A DNA stretch of 64,000 bases from Pseudomonas veronii (GTDB lineage Bacteria; Pseudomonadota; Gammaproteobacteria; Pseudomonadales; Pseudomonadaceae), in assembly GCF_001439695.1 (NCBI RefSeq), contig NZ_JYLL01000012.1, positions 1 through 64,000 of the forward strand, in the 5' to 3' direction. The first letter of the stretch is position 1. Every line of letters starts with the position of its first letter. Shown in pieces: positions 43,255 through 52,662 of this stretch. The translations under genes were made by a program, and so were the position numbers. The notes under the pieces were generated by a model, which was not told the origin of the DNA, did no database searches, and worked only from the letters and a program-made list of their open reading frames with translations.

Positions 43255-44937
43255 TTACGCCGCGGCTTTTTTGGTAGCCGCTTCGATCTTACGTGTGATG
43301 TACCACTGTTGAGAGATCGACAACACGTTGTTGACCACCCAGTACAGCACCAGACCAGCCGGGAACCACAGGAAGAAGAAGGTGAAGATGATTGGCATCA
43401 TTTTCATTACCTTGGCCTGCATCGGATCCGGCGGAGTCGGGTTCAGGCGCTGCTGGATGAACATGGTCGCGCCCATGATGATCGGCAGGATAAAGAACGG
43501 GTCTTTGATCGACAGGTCAGTTATCCACAGCATGAACGGTGCCTGGCGCATTTCCACGCTTTCCAGGAGTACCCAGTACAGCGACAGGAATACCGGCATC
43601 TGCACCAGAATCGGCAAGCATCCACCCAGCGGGTTGATCTTCTCTTTCTTGTACAGCTCCATCATGGCCTGCGACATTTTCTGCCGGTCGTCGCCATGTT
43701 GTTCTTTCAGCGCGGCCAGTTTCGGGGCCACGGCACGCATGCGCGCCATCGACTTGTAGCTGGCGGCCGACAGTGGGAAGAAGATCCCCTTGATCAGCAT
43801 CGTCAGGAAGATGATCGAGAAGCCCCAGTTGCCGACGATGCTGTGGATATGTTGCAGCAGCCAGAAGATCGGCTGGGCAATGAACCACAGGATGCCGTAA
43901 TCCACAGTCAGTTCCAGACCTGGGGATAACTCTTTGAGCACTGCCTGGCTTTTCGGGCCGGCGTACAGGGTCGCGGTGGTTTCAGCCTTGGCGCCTGGAG
44001 CAACGGTCAACGTCGGGCCAGTAAAGCCGATGATGTAGTTGCCCTGGCTGTCCTTGCGGGTTTGCACCAGGTTGGCTTCACCCTTGTTCGGGATCCACGC
44101 GGTCACGAAGTAGTGTTGCAACCAGGCAACCCAACCACCTTGGACGGTTTCTTTCAGCGCGCCCTTGTCGATATCTTTCATCGACACTTTTTTGTACGGC
44201 TCGTTACTTGTCCACAGGGCGGCGCCCAGGTAAGTCGCGGTGCCGGTGGCAGTGCTGGAAGAAGGATCGGCGCTGCCATCACGCTTGAGCTGGGCAAACA
44301 GGTTGCCGCTCCACGCTTTGTCGCTTTCGTTGTCGATCAGGTAAGTGACCTTCAAGTCGTACAAACCGCGGGTGAAGCTGAAGCGTTTGATGTAATTGAC
44401 GCCGTCGAGGCTGAATTTCAGGTCGACGTTCAACTGGTTCTGGCCGTCAGCCAGTTGATAAGTCTTCTGTTCGGTCGAATAAACCGGACGACCGGTAGCA
44501 CGCGCATCCGGACCGTTGGTGCCGGTCAGGCCGCTTTGTGCCAGATAAACGCGTTCGCCGCCGTTATCGAACAGCTGGAACGGAACATCCGGATGGTCTT
44601 GGCGACGTGGATACAGCGGCAGTTTCAGCTGCGCGATATCACCACCTTGTGGATCGATAGCCAGGTCGAGCACATCCGTTTTCACATGGATGAGGTCTTT
44701 ATTGGTGACAACTGGCGTTTCTACAGGGGCGCTTGTCTCGCCATTCGCGCTGGGAACATCGGCACTCGCGGACGCATTGTTACCCAGCGGGGTGTCCGGA
44801 ATAGCCGGCGCAGCCTGATTGGCAGCAACATTCTGAGTCGGCAGGGCAGCTTGGCCGTAGTCCTGGTTCCACTTAAGAACCATGACGTAGGACACGATTG
44901 CCAGGGCGACGATCAGGATCGTGCGTTTAATATCCAT
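43255..44937 (-). CDS. yidC: YidC, membrane protein insertase
   Basis: A 560-residue insertase. It has an N-terminal membrane anchor (TILIVALAIVSYVMVLKWNQ), a large periplasmic domain (about 60-340), and the conserved membrane core: GNWGFSIIFLTMLIKGIFFPL, the hydrophilic-groove Arg region SMARMRAVAPKLAAL, and NPLGGCLPILVQMPVFLSLY. It inserts F0 c-subunit and other membrane proteins. It is 2 bp downstream of yidD. Confidence 0.97.
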   Translation of the reverse strand: MDIKRTILIVALAIVSYVMVLKWNQDYGQAALPTQNVAANQAAPAIPDTPLGNNASASADVPSANGETSAPVETPVVTNKDLIHVKTDVLDLAIDPQGGDIAQLKLPLYPRRQDHPDVPFQLFDNGGERVYLAQSGLTGTNGPDARATGRPVYSTEQKTYQLADGQNQLNVDLKFSLDGVNYIKRFSFTRGLYDLKVTYLIDNESDKAWSGNLFAQLKRDGSADPSSSTATGTATYLGAALWTSNEPYKKVSMKDIDKGALKETVQGGWVAWLQHYFVTAWIPNKGEANLVQTRKDSQGNYIIGFTGPTLTVAPGAKAETTATLYAGPKSQAVLKELSPGLELTVDYGILWFIAQPIFWLLQHIHSIVGNWGFSIIFLTMLIKGIFFPLSAASYKSMARMRAVAPKLAALKEQHGDDRQKMSQAMMELYKKEKINPLGGCLPILVQMPVFLSLYWVLLESVEMRQAPFMLWITDLSIKDPFFILPIIMGATMFIQQRLNPTPPDPMQAKVMKMMPIIFTFFFLWFPAGLVLYWVVNNVLSISQQWYITRKIEAATKKAAA

Positions 44938-44939
44938 GA

Positions 44940-45185
44940 TTACTCGGCCATCGAAGAAGAACGGGAGGTAGGGATAGGTGGAACCGGGTCATAACCACCG
45001 GGATTCCACGGATGACAGCGACCTAAACGACGAAAGGTCAGCCAGCCACCGCGCAGAAGACCATGATTTTCTATGGCCTCTAACGCGTAGCAGGAACAAC
45101 TGGGGTAGAAACGACAGTGGTTGGCCATCAGAGGACTAATGGCATAGCGGTAAAACTGGATCGGAACGAGTGCCAGTTTACGCAT
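44940..45185 (-). CDS. yidD: YidD, membrane protein insertion efficiency factor
   Basis: ATG at 45185 gives 81 residues: MRKLALVPIQFYRYAISPL, then the conserved CRFYPSCSCYALEAIENHG and RCHPWNPGGYDPVP. Its start overlaps the rnpA stop region by 8 bases and it runs straight into yidC. It is a small amphipathic membrane-surface protein helping YidC. Confidence 0.94.
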   Translation of the reverse strand: MRKLALVPIQFYRYAISPLMANHCRFYPSCSCYALEAIENHGLLRGGWLTFRRLGRCHPWNPGGYDPVPPIPTSRSSSMAE

Positions 45186-45582
45186 CAAGGCTGTCTACCC
45201 CTACAGTTTCGGTGCTGACTGCTGGTGCTGGTTTGTTGGTACGCGCCAGACGTTTCCAGAGCTTGCCGAAATGCTGAATCAATTCGGGGTTTTCTACGTC
45301 CCCCAAGCCTTTGCGCGCGACGATAACAATATCCCAACCAACCAGAGTGTCCTGGTGGAGGCGAAACGATTCGCGCATCAGACGCTTGAGGCGATTGCGC
45401 TCAACGGAGAGCTTTACGCTCTTCTTGCCGATCACCAACCCGAGACGGGGGTGATCCAGATCGTTGTTACGCGCAAGGAGCAGGAGATTTTTCCCCGGAA
45501 CCTTGCCGGTGGGGGAGTCAAAGACTGCCTTGAAGTGCCGGGGGGTAAGCAGACGCTTTTCCCGACTGAAGTCCTGACTCAC
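45178..45582 (-). CDS. rnpA: RnpA, protein component of RNase P
   Basis: GTG at 45582 (SQDFSREKRLLTPRHFKAVF follows) gives 134 residues; the upstream in-frame extension overlaps rpmH and is not conserved. The RNase P signature is SVERNRLKRLMRESFR. It assists the catalytic RNA in 5' tRNA processing. Between rpmH and rnpA only 16 bp are left. Confidence 0.95.
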   Translation of the reverse strand: MSQDFSREKRLLTPRHFKAVFDSPTGKVPGKNLLLLARNNDLDHPRLGLVIGKKSVKLSVERNRLKRLMRESFRLHQDTLVGWDIVIVARKGLGDVENPELIQHFGKLWKRLARTNKPAPAVSTETVGVDSLDA

Positions 45583-45598
45583 CACCAGTACCGGATTA

Positions 45599-45733
45599 TC
45601 AAACTGCCAGACGCGCACGACCTTTGGCGCGGCGACGCGACAGGACAGCACGGCCGTTCTTGGTAGCCATGCGAGCACGGAAGCCGTGGGTACGGGCGCG
45701 TTTGATGGTGCTTGGTTGGAAAGTACGTTTCAT
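45599..45733 (-). CDS. rpmH: RpmH, ribosomal protein L34
   Basis: The minus strand from ATG 45733 encodes 44 residues, MKRTFQPSTIKRARTHGFRA onwards, ending RRRAKGRARLAV. This is the full L34 sequence type. It heads rpmH-rnpA-yidD-yidC and borders oriC. Confidence 0.97.
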   Translation of the reverse strand: MKRTFQPSTIKRARTHGFRARMATKNGRAVLSRRRAKGRARLAV

Positions 45734-45829
45734 GGCGTTGTTACCTGGTTCGTCCACAACGGGCCGGAATGGCCCCCGTTTTAAGAGACCGGCGATTCTA
45801 GAGAAAGCAAGCCTCTAGGTCAATTTCCA

Positions 45830-46318
45830 ACCAGCTTTTCCTTCAATTAGATCTTTACAGGCAATCCGCCCTTTTTTGTCCAGCGAGCTTCCAAGGGCAA
45901 TGCCATAGATATAAAAATAAAGAAGGAAGTTATTTAAAGCTTTTCTGTAAAGCTTATAAAAGCTAGGCAGGCATTCCTCTGTGGATAACTGCCTTTAGGC
46001 CTTATTCCACGTGATGTACAGAGAATGACAACACGGGGGAGAAACGGTGCTCTGCCTGTGCTGCGCTGTCGGATAAGCTGTGGGTGGAATGGGTTGTTAT
46101 CCACAGGCCAGTTACCCACAGACTTTCGACCCCACTTGTGCAACGAGCTCAGGGGCGCTTATCCACAGAGCTTATGCACAGACCATTGGTCGCCTTTATT
46201 CACGTTAAGGCGTTGATTTTGGCTGGCCTGTGCGCAACCTACATGTGGATAAGTGGGCGGCCGACCGCTACAATGGCGGCTGTTTTTGCCTCACCGGCTT
46301 TCAACTTAGGGGATATCC
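45830..46318. other. oriC: oriC region between rpmH and dnaA
   Basis: An AT-rich unwinding-type stretch (about 45835-45962) is followed by clustered DnaA boxes. Perfect TTATCCACA copies are at 45980-45988 (minus), 46097-46105, 46159-46167 and 46244-46252 (minus). One- or two-mismatch boxes are TTACCCACA (46112-46120), TTATGCACA (46172-46180) and TTATTCACG (46197-46205). Position between rpmH and dnaA is that of Pseudomonas oriC. The dnaA promoter should also lie here. Confidence 0.92.
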
Positions 46319-47836
46319 GTGTCAGTGGAACTTTGGCAGCAGTGCGTAGAGCTTTTGCGCGATGAGCTGCCTGCCCAGCAATTCAACACCTGGATCCGTC
46401 CGCTACAGGTCGAAGCCGAAGGCGACGAGTTGCGCGTCTACGCACCCAACCGTTTTGTTCTCGACTGGGTCAACGAGAAGTACCTGAGCCGCGTTCTCGA
46501 ATTGCTCGATGAACATGGCAACGGCCTCGCGCCCGTGCTCTCCTTATTAATAGGCAGCAAACGTAGCTCCGCGCCTCGCGCTGCGCCGAATGCGCCATTG
46601 GCGGCTGCCGCGTCGCAAGCCCAGGCGGTGACGGCTCCGGTCAACCACGCGCCGGCTCCCGCGCCGACGCCTTCGAAATCGTCGGCCCAGAAAAACGCGC
46701 CGGCCAATGAAGAGCCGTCCCGCGACAGCTTCGATCCGATGGCGGGTGCCAGTTCCCAGCAAGCACCGGTTCGCGCCGAGCAGCGCACCGTGCAGGTCGA
46801 AGGCGCGCTCAAGCACACCAGCTACCTGAACCGCACCTTTACCTTTGAGAACTTCGTCGAGGGTAAATCCAACCAGCTGGCCCGCGCGGCCGCCTGGCAA
46901 GTCGCCGACAACCCCAAGCACGGTTACAACCCGCTGTTCCTTTATGGTGGCGTTGGCCTGGGTAAGACGCACTTGATGCACGCGGTGGGTAACCATCTAT
47001 TAAAGAAGAACCCGAATGCCAAGGTCGTGTACCTGCACTCGGAGCGCTTCGTGGCTGACATGGTCAAGGCCCTGCAGCTCAACGCTATCAACGAGTTCAA
47101 GCGGTTCTACCGTTCCGTGGATGCCTTGCTGATCGATGACATTCAATTCTTCGCGCGCAAGGAACGTTCCCAGGAAGAGTTTTTCCACACCTTCAACGCC
47201 CTGCTCGAAGGCGGCCAGCAGGTCATCTTGACCAGCGACCGCTACCCGAAGGAAATCGAAGGCCTGGAAGAACGCTTGAAGTCGCGCTTCGGCTGGGGCC
47301 TGACCGTGGCGGTCGAGCCACCGGAGCTGGAAACCCGCGTGGCGATCCTGATGAAAAAGGCCGATCAGGCCAAAGTCGATCTGCCCCACGACGCCGCGTT
47401 CTTCATCGCCCAACGCATTCGCTCCAACGTGCGTGAGCTGGAAGGCGCGCTCAAGCGGGTCATCGCGCACTCGCACTTCATGGGCCGCGACATCACCATC
47501 GAGCTGATTCGCGAATCCCTGAAAGACCTGCTGGCTCTGCAGGACAAACTGGTGAGTGTGGATAACATCCAACGCACCGTGGCCGAGTACTACAAGATCA
47601 AGATTTCCGATCTGCTGTCCAAGCGCCGTTCGCGCTCGGTGGCACGTCCGCGTCAGGTGGCCATGGCACTCTCCAAGGAGTTGACCAACCACAGCCTGCC
47701 GGAAATCGGCGATGTCTTCGGTGGTCGCGACCACACCACGGTCTTGCACGCATGCCGCAAGATCAACGAGCTTAAGGAATCCGACGCGGATATTCGCGAG
47801 GACTACAAGAACCTGCTGCGTACACTGACTACTTGA
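46319..47836 (+). CDS. dnaA: DnaA, replication initiator
   Basis: A 505-residue AAA+ initiator starting at GTG 46319 (SVELWQQCVELLRDEL follows). Domain I is at the start, then a Pro/Ala-rich linker (about 80-150), Walker A GGVGLGKTHLMHA, Walker B DALLIDDIQFFA and the box-binding signature EIGDVFGGRDHTTVLHA. It binds the boxes directly upstream. First gene of dnaA-dnaN-recF-gyrB. Confidence 0.98.
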   Translation: MSVELWQQCVELLRDELPAQQFNTWIRPLQVEAEGDELRVYAPNRFVLDWVNEKYLSRVLELLDEHGNGLAPVLSLLIGSKRSSAPRAAPNAPLAAAASQAQAVTAPVNHAPAPAPTPSKSSAQKNAPANEEPSRDSFDPMAGASSQQAPVRAEQRTVQVEGALKHTSYLNRTFTFENFVEGKSNQLARAAAWQVADNPKHGYNPLFLYGGVGLGKTHLMHAVGNHLLKKNPNAKVVYLHSERFVADMVKALQLNAINEFKRFYRSVDALLIDDIQFFARKERSQEEFFHTFNALLEGGQQVILTSDRYPKEIEGLEERLKSRFGWGLTVAVEPPELETRVAILMKKADQAKVDLPHDAAFFIAQRIRSNVRELEGALKRVIAHSHFMGRDITIELIRESLKDLLALQDKLVSVDNIQRTVAEYYKIKISDLLSKRRSRSVARPRQVAMALSKELTNHSLPEIGDVFGGRDHTTVLHACRKINELKESDADIREDYKNLLRTLTT

Positions 47837-47874
47837 TGACACCAGCGCAGCTTATTAAGGCAAGGGACTAGACC

Positions 47875-48978
47875 ATGCACTTCACCATTCAACGCGAAGC
47901 CCTGTTGAAACCCCTGCAACTGGTCGCAGGCGTCGTCGAGCGCCGACAGACCTTGCCGGTGCTTTCCAACGTATTGCTGGTTGTCGAGGGCCAGCAATTG
48001 TCCTTGACCGGCACCGACCTGGAAGTCGAACTGGTGGGTCGCGTTCAGCTGGAAGAGCCCGCTGAACCTGGCGAGATCACCGTGCCCGCGCGCAAGCTGA
48101 TGGATATCTGCAAAAGCTTGCCCAACGACGCGCTGATCGACATCAAGGTCGATGAGCAGAAGCTGGTGGTCAAGGCCGGCCGCAGTCGCTTCACCTTGTC
48201 GACGTTGCCGGCCAATGACTTCCCGACTGTGGAAGAAGGCCCGGGTTCGCTGACCTGCAGCCTGGAGCAAAGCAAACTGCGTCGTTTGATCGAGCGCACT
48301 AGCTTCGCCATGGCCCAGCAGGACGTGCGCTATTACCTCAACGGTATGTTGCTGGAAGTGTCGGAAGGCATTATTCGCGCCGTGGCCACCGACGGTCACC
48401 GCCTGGCCATGTGTTCGATGAAGGCCGATATCGGTCAGCCGGACCGTCATCAGGTGATCGTGCCGCGCAAAGGTATCCTTGAACTGGCGCGTCTGCTCAC
48501 CGAGCCGGACGGTATTGTCAGCATCGTCCTGGGCCAGCATCACATCCGCGCCACCACCGGCGAGTTCACCTTCACCTCCAAGCTGGTTGACGGCAAGTTC
48601 CCGGATTACGAGCGTGTACTGCCTAAGGGTGGCGACAAGCTGGTGGTCGGTGATCGTCAGGCCCTGCGTGAGGCGTTCAGCCGTACTGCGATTCTGTCCA
48701 ACGAAAAGTACCGGGGTATTCGCCTGCAATTGGCCAACGGCCAACTGAAGATCCAGGCCAACAACCCGGAACAGGAAGAAGCGGAAGAAGAAGTGGGCGT
48801 CGACTACAACGGCGGTTCGCTGGAAATCGGCTTCAACGTGAGCTACTTGCTCGACGTGCTGGGTGTGATGACCACCGAACAGGTTCGCCTGATTCTGTCC
48901 GACTCCAACAGCAGTGCGCTGGTGCAAGAATCCGATAACGATGACTCGGCTTACGTTGTTATGCCGATGCGTCTGTAA
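47875..48978 (+). CDS. dnaN: DnaN, DNA polymerase III beta sliding clamp
   Basis: A 367-residue clamp (MHFTIQREALLKPLQLVAGV) with three repeated clamp domains and the conserved C-terminal VVMPMRL that closes the peptide-binding pocket. It lies 38 bp after dnaA. Confidence 0.98.
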   Translation: MHFTIQREALLKPLQLVAGVVERRQTLPVLSNVLLVVEGQQLSLTGTDLEVELVGRVQLEEPAEPGEITVPARKLMDICKSLPNDALIDIKVDEQKLVVKAGRSRFTLSTLPANDFPTVEEGPGSLTCSLEQSKLRRLIERTSFAMAQQDVRYYLNGMLLEVSEGIIRAVATDGHRLAMCSMKADIGQPDRHQVIVPRKGILELARLLTEPDGIVSIVLGQHHIRATTGEFTFTSKLVDGKFPDYERVLPKGGDKLVVGDRQALREAFSRTAILSNEKYRGIRLQLANGQLKIQANNPEQEEAEEEVGVDYNGGSLEIGFNVSYLLDVLGVMTTEQVRLILSDSNSSALVQESDNDDSAYVVMPMRL

Positions 48979-48998
48979 TCATGCTCAGCAGAAGCTAG

Positions 48999-50102
48999 AT
49001 GTCCCTCAGTCGCGTCTCGGTCACCGCGGTGCGCAATCTGCACCCGGTGACCTTCTCCCCCTCCCCCCGCATCAATATCCTCCATGGCGCCAACGGCAGT
49101 GGCAAAACCAGCGTGCTGGAAGCCATCCATTTGTTGGGGCTTGCCCGGTCTTTCCGCAGTGCCCGCCTGTTGCCGGTGATTCAGTACGAACAACTGGCGT
49201 GTACGGTGTTTGGCCAGGTCGAGTTGGCTGAAGGCGGCCACAGCAGCCTGGGGATATCCCGTGATCGCGGGGGCGAGTTTCAGATCCGCATCGACGGGCA
49301 AAATGCTCGCAGCGCGGCGCAGTTGGCGGAAATCCTGCCGCTGCAACTGATCAACCCCGACAGTTTCCGTTTGCTCGAAGGCGCGCCGAAAATCCGTCGG
49401 CAGTTCCTCGATTGGGGAGTGTTCCACGTGGAACCGCGCTTCATGGCCACTTGGCAGCGCCTGCAGAAGGCCTTGCGGCAGCGGAACTCATGGCTGCGGC
49501 ATGGTACACTTGACGCCGCGTCGCAAGCAGCCTGGGACCGGGAACTGTGCCTGGCCAGCGACGAAATAGATGAATACCGCCGCGCCTATATCAAAGCCTT
49601 GAAACCAGTCTTTGAGCAGACCTTGAGTGAGTTGTTGGACCTCGAAGGGCTGACGCTGAGCTACTACCGCGGTTGGGACAAAGAGCGTGAACTGAGTGCA
49701 GTGCTCGCCACGTCCTTGCAGCGGGATCAGCAAATCGGCCACACCCAGGCCGGCCCCCAGCGCGCTGATTTGCGTCTTAGGTTAGGCGCACATAATGCCG
49801 CGGATATCTTGTCCCGCGGCCAGCAGAAGCTGGTGGTATGTGCATTGCGTATCGCCCAAGGGCATTTGGTTAGCCAGGCCCGGCGCGGTCAATGTATTTA
49901 TCTGGTGGATGATTTGCCGTCAGAACTCGACGAGCAACACCGCCGAGCGTTATGCCGCTTGTTGGAAGACTTACGCTGCCAGGTGTTTATCACCTGTGTA
50001 GACCACGAATTATTGAGGGAAGGCTGGCAGACGGAAACGCCAGTCGCTTTGTTCCACGTGGAACAAGGCCGTATCACCCAGACCCACGACCATCGGGAGT
50101 GA
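48999..50102 (+). CDS. recF: RecF, recombinational repair ATPase
   Basis: A 367-residue SMC-like ATPase. Walker A is GANGSGKTSVLEAIHLL, signature DILSRGQQKLVVCALRI and Walker B CIYLVDDLPSELDE. It acts with RecO and RecR at gapped DNA. Two ParB-binding palindromes lie inside its reading frame (49420 and 50050), where they encode FHVEP and FHVEQ. gyrB follows after 4 bp. Confidence 0.97.
   Translation: MSLSRVSVTAVRNLHPVTFSPSPRINILHGANGSGKTSVLEAIHLLGLARSFRSARLLPVIQYEQLACTVFGQVELAEGGHSSLGISRDRGGEFQIRIDGQNARSAAQLAEILPLQLINPDSFRLLEGAPKIRRQFLDWGVFHVEPRFMATWQRLQKALRQRNSWLRHGTLDAASQAAWDRELCLASDEIDEYRRAYIKALKPVFEQTLSELLDLEGLTLSYYRGWDKERELSAVLATSLQRDQQIGHTQAGPQRADLRLRLGAHNAADILSRGQQKLVVCALRIAQGHLVSQARRGQCIYLVDDLPSELDEQHRRALCRLLEDLRCQVFITCVDHELLREGWQTETPVALFHVEQGRITQTHDHRE
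49420..49435. promoter_or_regulatory. parS-like site inside recF
   Basis: TGTTCCACGTGGAACC, 15 of 16 to the parS consensus TGTTCCACGTGGAACA. Lies about 3.1 kb from oriC. Confidence 0.85.
50050..50065. promoter_or_regulatory. parS site at the end of recF
   Basis: TGTTCCACGTGGAACA, a perfect parS palindrome, in the last codons of recF about 40 bp before the stop. Confidence 0.95.
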
Positions 50103-50106
50103 AGGC

Positions 50107-52524
50107 ATGAGCGAAGAAAACACGTACGACTCGACCAGCATTAAAGTGCTGAAAGGTTTGGATGCCGTACGCAAACGTCCCGGTATGTACATTGGCGACA
50201 CCGATGATGGTAGCGGTCTGCACCACATGGTGTTCGAGGTGGTCGACAACTCCATCGACGAAGCTCTCGCCGGTCACTGCGACGACATCAGCATTATCAT
50301 TCACCCGGATGAGTCCATCACCGTGCGCGACAACGGTCGTGGCATTCCGGTAGACGTGCATAAAGAAGAAGGCGTTTCGGCGGCAGAGGTCATCATGACC
50401 GTGCTCCACGCCGGCGGTAAGTTCGACGACAACTCGTACAAAGTATCCGGTGGTTTGCACGGCGTAGGTGTTTCCGTAGTAAACGCCCTCTCCGAATTGC
50501 TGGTGCTGACTGTGCGTCGCAGCGGAAAGATTTGGGAGCAGACCTACGTTCACGGTGTTCCGCAGGAACCGATGAAGGTTGTTGGCGAAAGCGAAACTAC
50601 CGGTACCCAGATTCACTTCCGTCCTTCTGACGAAACCTTCAAGAACATCCACTTCAGCTGGGACATCCTGGCCAAGCGGATTCGTGAACTGTCCTTCCTC
50701 AACTCCGGTGTCGGCATCGTCCTCAAGGATGAGCGCAGCGGCAAGGAAGAGCTGTTCAAGTACGAAGGCGGCCTGCGTGCGTTCGTTGAATACCTGAACA
50801 CCAACAAGACTCCGGTCAACCAGGTGTTCCACTTCAACGTCCAGCGTGAAGACGGCATCGGCGTGGAAATCGCCCTGCAGTGGAACGACAGCTTCAACGA
50901 GAACCTGTTGTGCTTCACCAACAACATTCCGCAGCGCGACGGCGGTACTCACCTGGTGGGTTTCCGTTCCGCGCTGACGCGTAACCTGAACACCTACATC
51001 GAAGCCGAAGGCCTGGCCAAGAAGCACAAAGTTGCCACCACCGGTGACGATGCGCGTGAAGGTCTGACTGCGATTATTTCGGTGAAAGTACCGGACCCTA
51101 AGTTCAGCTCCCAGACCAAAGACAAGCTGGTGTCTTCCGAAGTGAAGACCGCCGTGGAACAGGAGATGGGCAAGTACTTCTCCGACTTCCTGCTGGAAAA
51201 CCCGAACGAAGCCAAGCTGGTTGTCGGCAAGATGATCGACGCAGCGCGTGCCCGTGAAGCCGCGCGTAAAGCCCGTGAGATGACCCGCCGCAAAGGCGCG
51301 CTGGACATCGCCGGCCTGCCGGGCAAACTGGCTGACTGCCAGGAGAAGGACCCTGCCCTCTCCGAGCTGTACCTGGTGGAAGGTGACTCTGCTGGCGGTT
51401 CCGCCAAGCAGGGCCGTAACCGTCGCACCCAGGCCATCCTGCCGTTGAAGGGTAAGATCCTCAACGTCGAGAAAGCACGCTTCGACAAGATGATTTCCTC
51501 CCAGGAAGTCGGCACCTTGATCACGGCATTGGGCTGCGGTATCGGCCGCGACGAGTACAACATCGACAAGCTGCGCTATCACAACATCATCATCATGACC
51601 GATGCTGACGTCGACGGTTCGCACATCCGTACCCTGCTGCTGACCTTCTTCTTCCGTCAGTTGCCGGAGCTGATCGAGCGCGGCTACATCTACATCGCCC
51701 AGCCGCCGTTGTACAAAGTCAAAAAGGGCAAGCAAGAGCAATACATCAAAGACGACGACGCCATGGAAGAGTACATGACGCAGTCGGCCCTGGAAGACGC
51801 CAGCCTGCACTTGAACGAAGAAGCGCCGGGCATTTCCGGTGAGGCGCTGGAGCGTCTGGTCAACGACTTCCGCATGGTCATGAAGACGCTCAAGCGTCTG
51901 TCGCGCCTGTACCCTCAGGAGCTGACCGAGCACTTCATCTACCTGCCGGCCGTGAGCCTGGAGCAGTTGGGCGATCACGCAGCGATGCAGGATTGGCTGG
52001 CCCAGTACGAAGTGCGTCTGCGCACCGTCGAGAAATCCGGCCTGGTGTACAAAGCCAGCCTGCGCGAAGACCGTGAACGTAACGTGTGGCTGCCCGAGGT
52101 CGAATTGATCTCCCACGGCCTGTCCAACTACGTCACCTTCAACCGCGACTTCTTCGGCAGCAACGACTACAAAACCGTGGTCACCCTGGGCGCACAACTG
52201 AGCACCCTGCTGGACGACGGCGCTTATATCCAACGTGGCGAACGCAAGAAGCAGGTCAGGGAATTCAAGGAAGCCCTTGACTGGCTGATGGCCGAAAGCA
52301 CCAAGCGTCACACCATCCAGCGCTACAAAGGTCTGGGCGAGATGAACCCGGATCAACTGTGGGAAACCACCATGGACCCCGCTCAGCGCCGTATGCTGCG
52401 CGTGACCATCGAAGACGCCATTGGCGCAGACCAGATCTTCAACACCCTGATGGGTGATGCGGTCGAGCCTCGCCGTGACTTCATCGAGAGCAATGCTTTG
52501 GCGGTGTCTAACCTGGATTTCTGA
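50107..52524 (+). CDS. gyrB: GyrB, DNA gyrase subunit B
   Basis: An 805-residue type II topoisomerase subunit. The GHKL ATPase domain has EVVDNSIDEALAGHCDDI and GGLHGVGVSVVNALS; the TOPRIM domain has YLVEGDSAGGSAKQGRNR and IIIMTDADVDGSHIRTLLL; the C-terminus ends in SNLDF. With GyrA it introduces negative supercoils. A strong terminator follows. Confidence 0.98.
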   Translation: MSEENTYDSTSIKVLKGLDAVRKRPGMYIGDTDDGSGLHHMVFEVVDNSIDEALAGHCDDISIIIHPDESITVRDNGRGIPVDVHKEEGVSAAEVIMTVLHAGGKFDDNSYKVSGGLHGVGVSVVNALSELLVLTVRRSGKIWEQTYVHGVPQEPMKVVGESETTGTQIHFRPSDETFKNIHFSWDILAKRIRELSFLNSGVGIVLKDERSGKEELFKYEGGLRAFVEYLNTNKTPVNQVFHFNVQREDGIGVEIALQWNDSFNENLLCFTNNIPQRDGGTHLVGFRSALTRNLNTYIEAEGLAKKHKVATTGDDAREGLTAIISVKVPDPKFSSQTKDKLVSSEVKTAVEQEMGKYFSDFLLENPNEAKLVVGKMIDAARAREAARKAREMTRRKGALDIAGLPGKLADCQEKDPALSELYLVEGDSAGGSAKQGRNRRTQAILPLKGKILNVEKARFDKMISSQEVGTLITALGCGIGRDEYNIDKLRYHNIIIMTDADVDGSHIRTLLLTFFFRQLPELIERGYIYIAQPPLYKVKKGKQEQYIKDDDAMEEYMTQSALEDASLHLNEEAPGISGEALERLVNDFRMVMKTLKRLSRLYPQELTEHFIYLPAVSLEQLGDHAAMQDWLAQYEVRLRTVEKSGLVYKASLREDRERNVWLPEVELISHGLSNYVTFNRDFFGSNDYKTVVTLGAQLSTLLDDGAYIQRGERKKQVREFKEALDWLMAESTKRHTIQRYKGLGEMNPDQLWETTMDPAQRRMLRVTIEDAIGADQIFNTLMGDAVEPRRDFIESNALAVSNLDF

Positions 52525-52584
52525 TCGGGTGTAGGCACTCACAAAAGCAGCTGACGTTCACACTATGCTGCTTTCGCCGCGCTA

Positions 52585-52620
52585 CAAAAAAGGCCAACCC
52601 CTGCGGGTTGGCCTTTTTTT
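52585..52620 (+). terminator. Terminator after gyrB
   Basis: AAAAAAGGCCAACCC-CTGC-GGGTTGGCC followed by T7. Perfect stem with flanking A- and T-runs, usable in both directions, also for the convergent norW. Confidence 0.93.
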
Positions 52621-52662
52621 GCCCGTATGTCCAGGAACGCGCGAGAGCTCTGCCAATTGGAT

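Noticed and set aside
46001..46016. Fourth parS near oriC (TATTCCACGTGATGTA)
   Set aside because: Only the TTCCACGTG half fits; the other arm is lost.
50074..52542. 822-codon minus-strand frame opposite gyrB
   Set aside because: Same effect; gyrB is unmistakable and the antisense translation is without family features.
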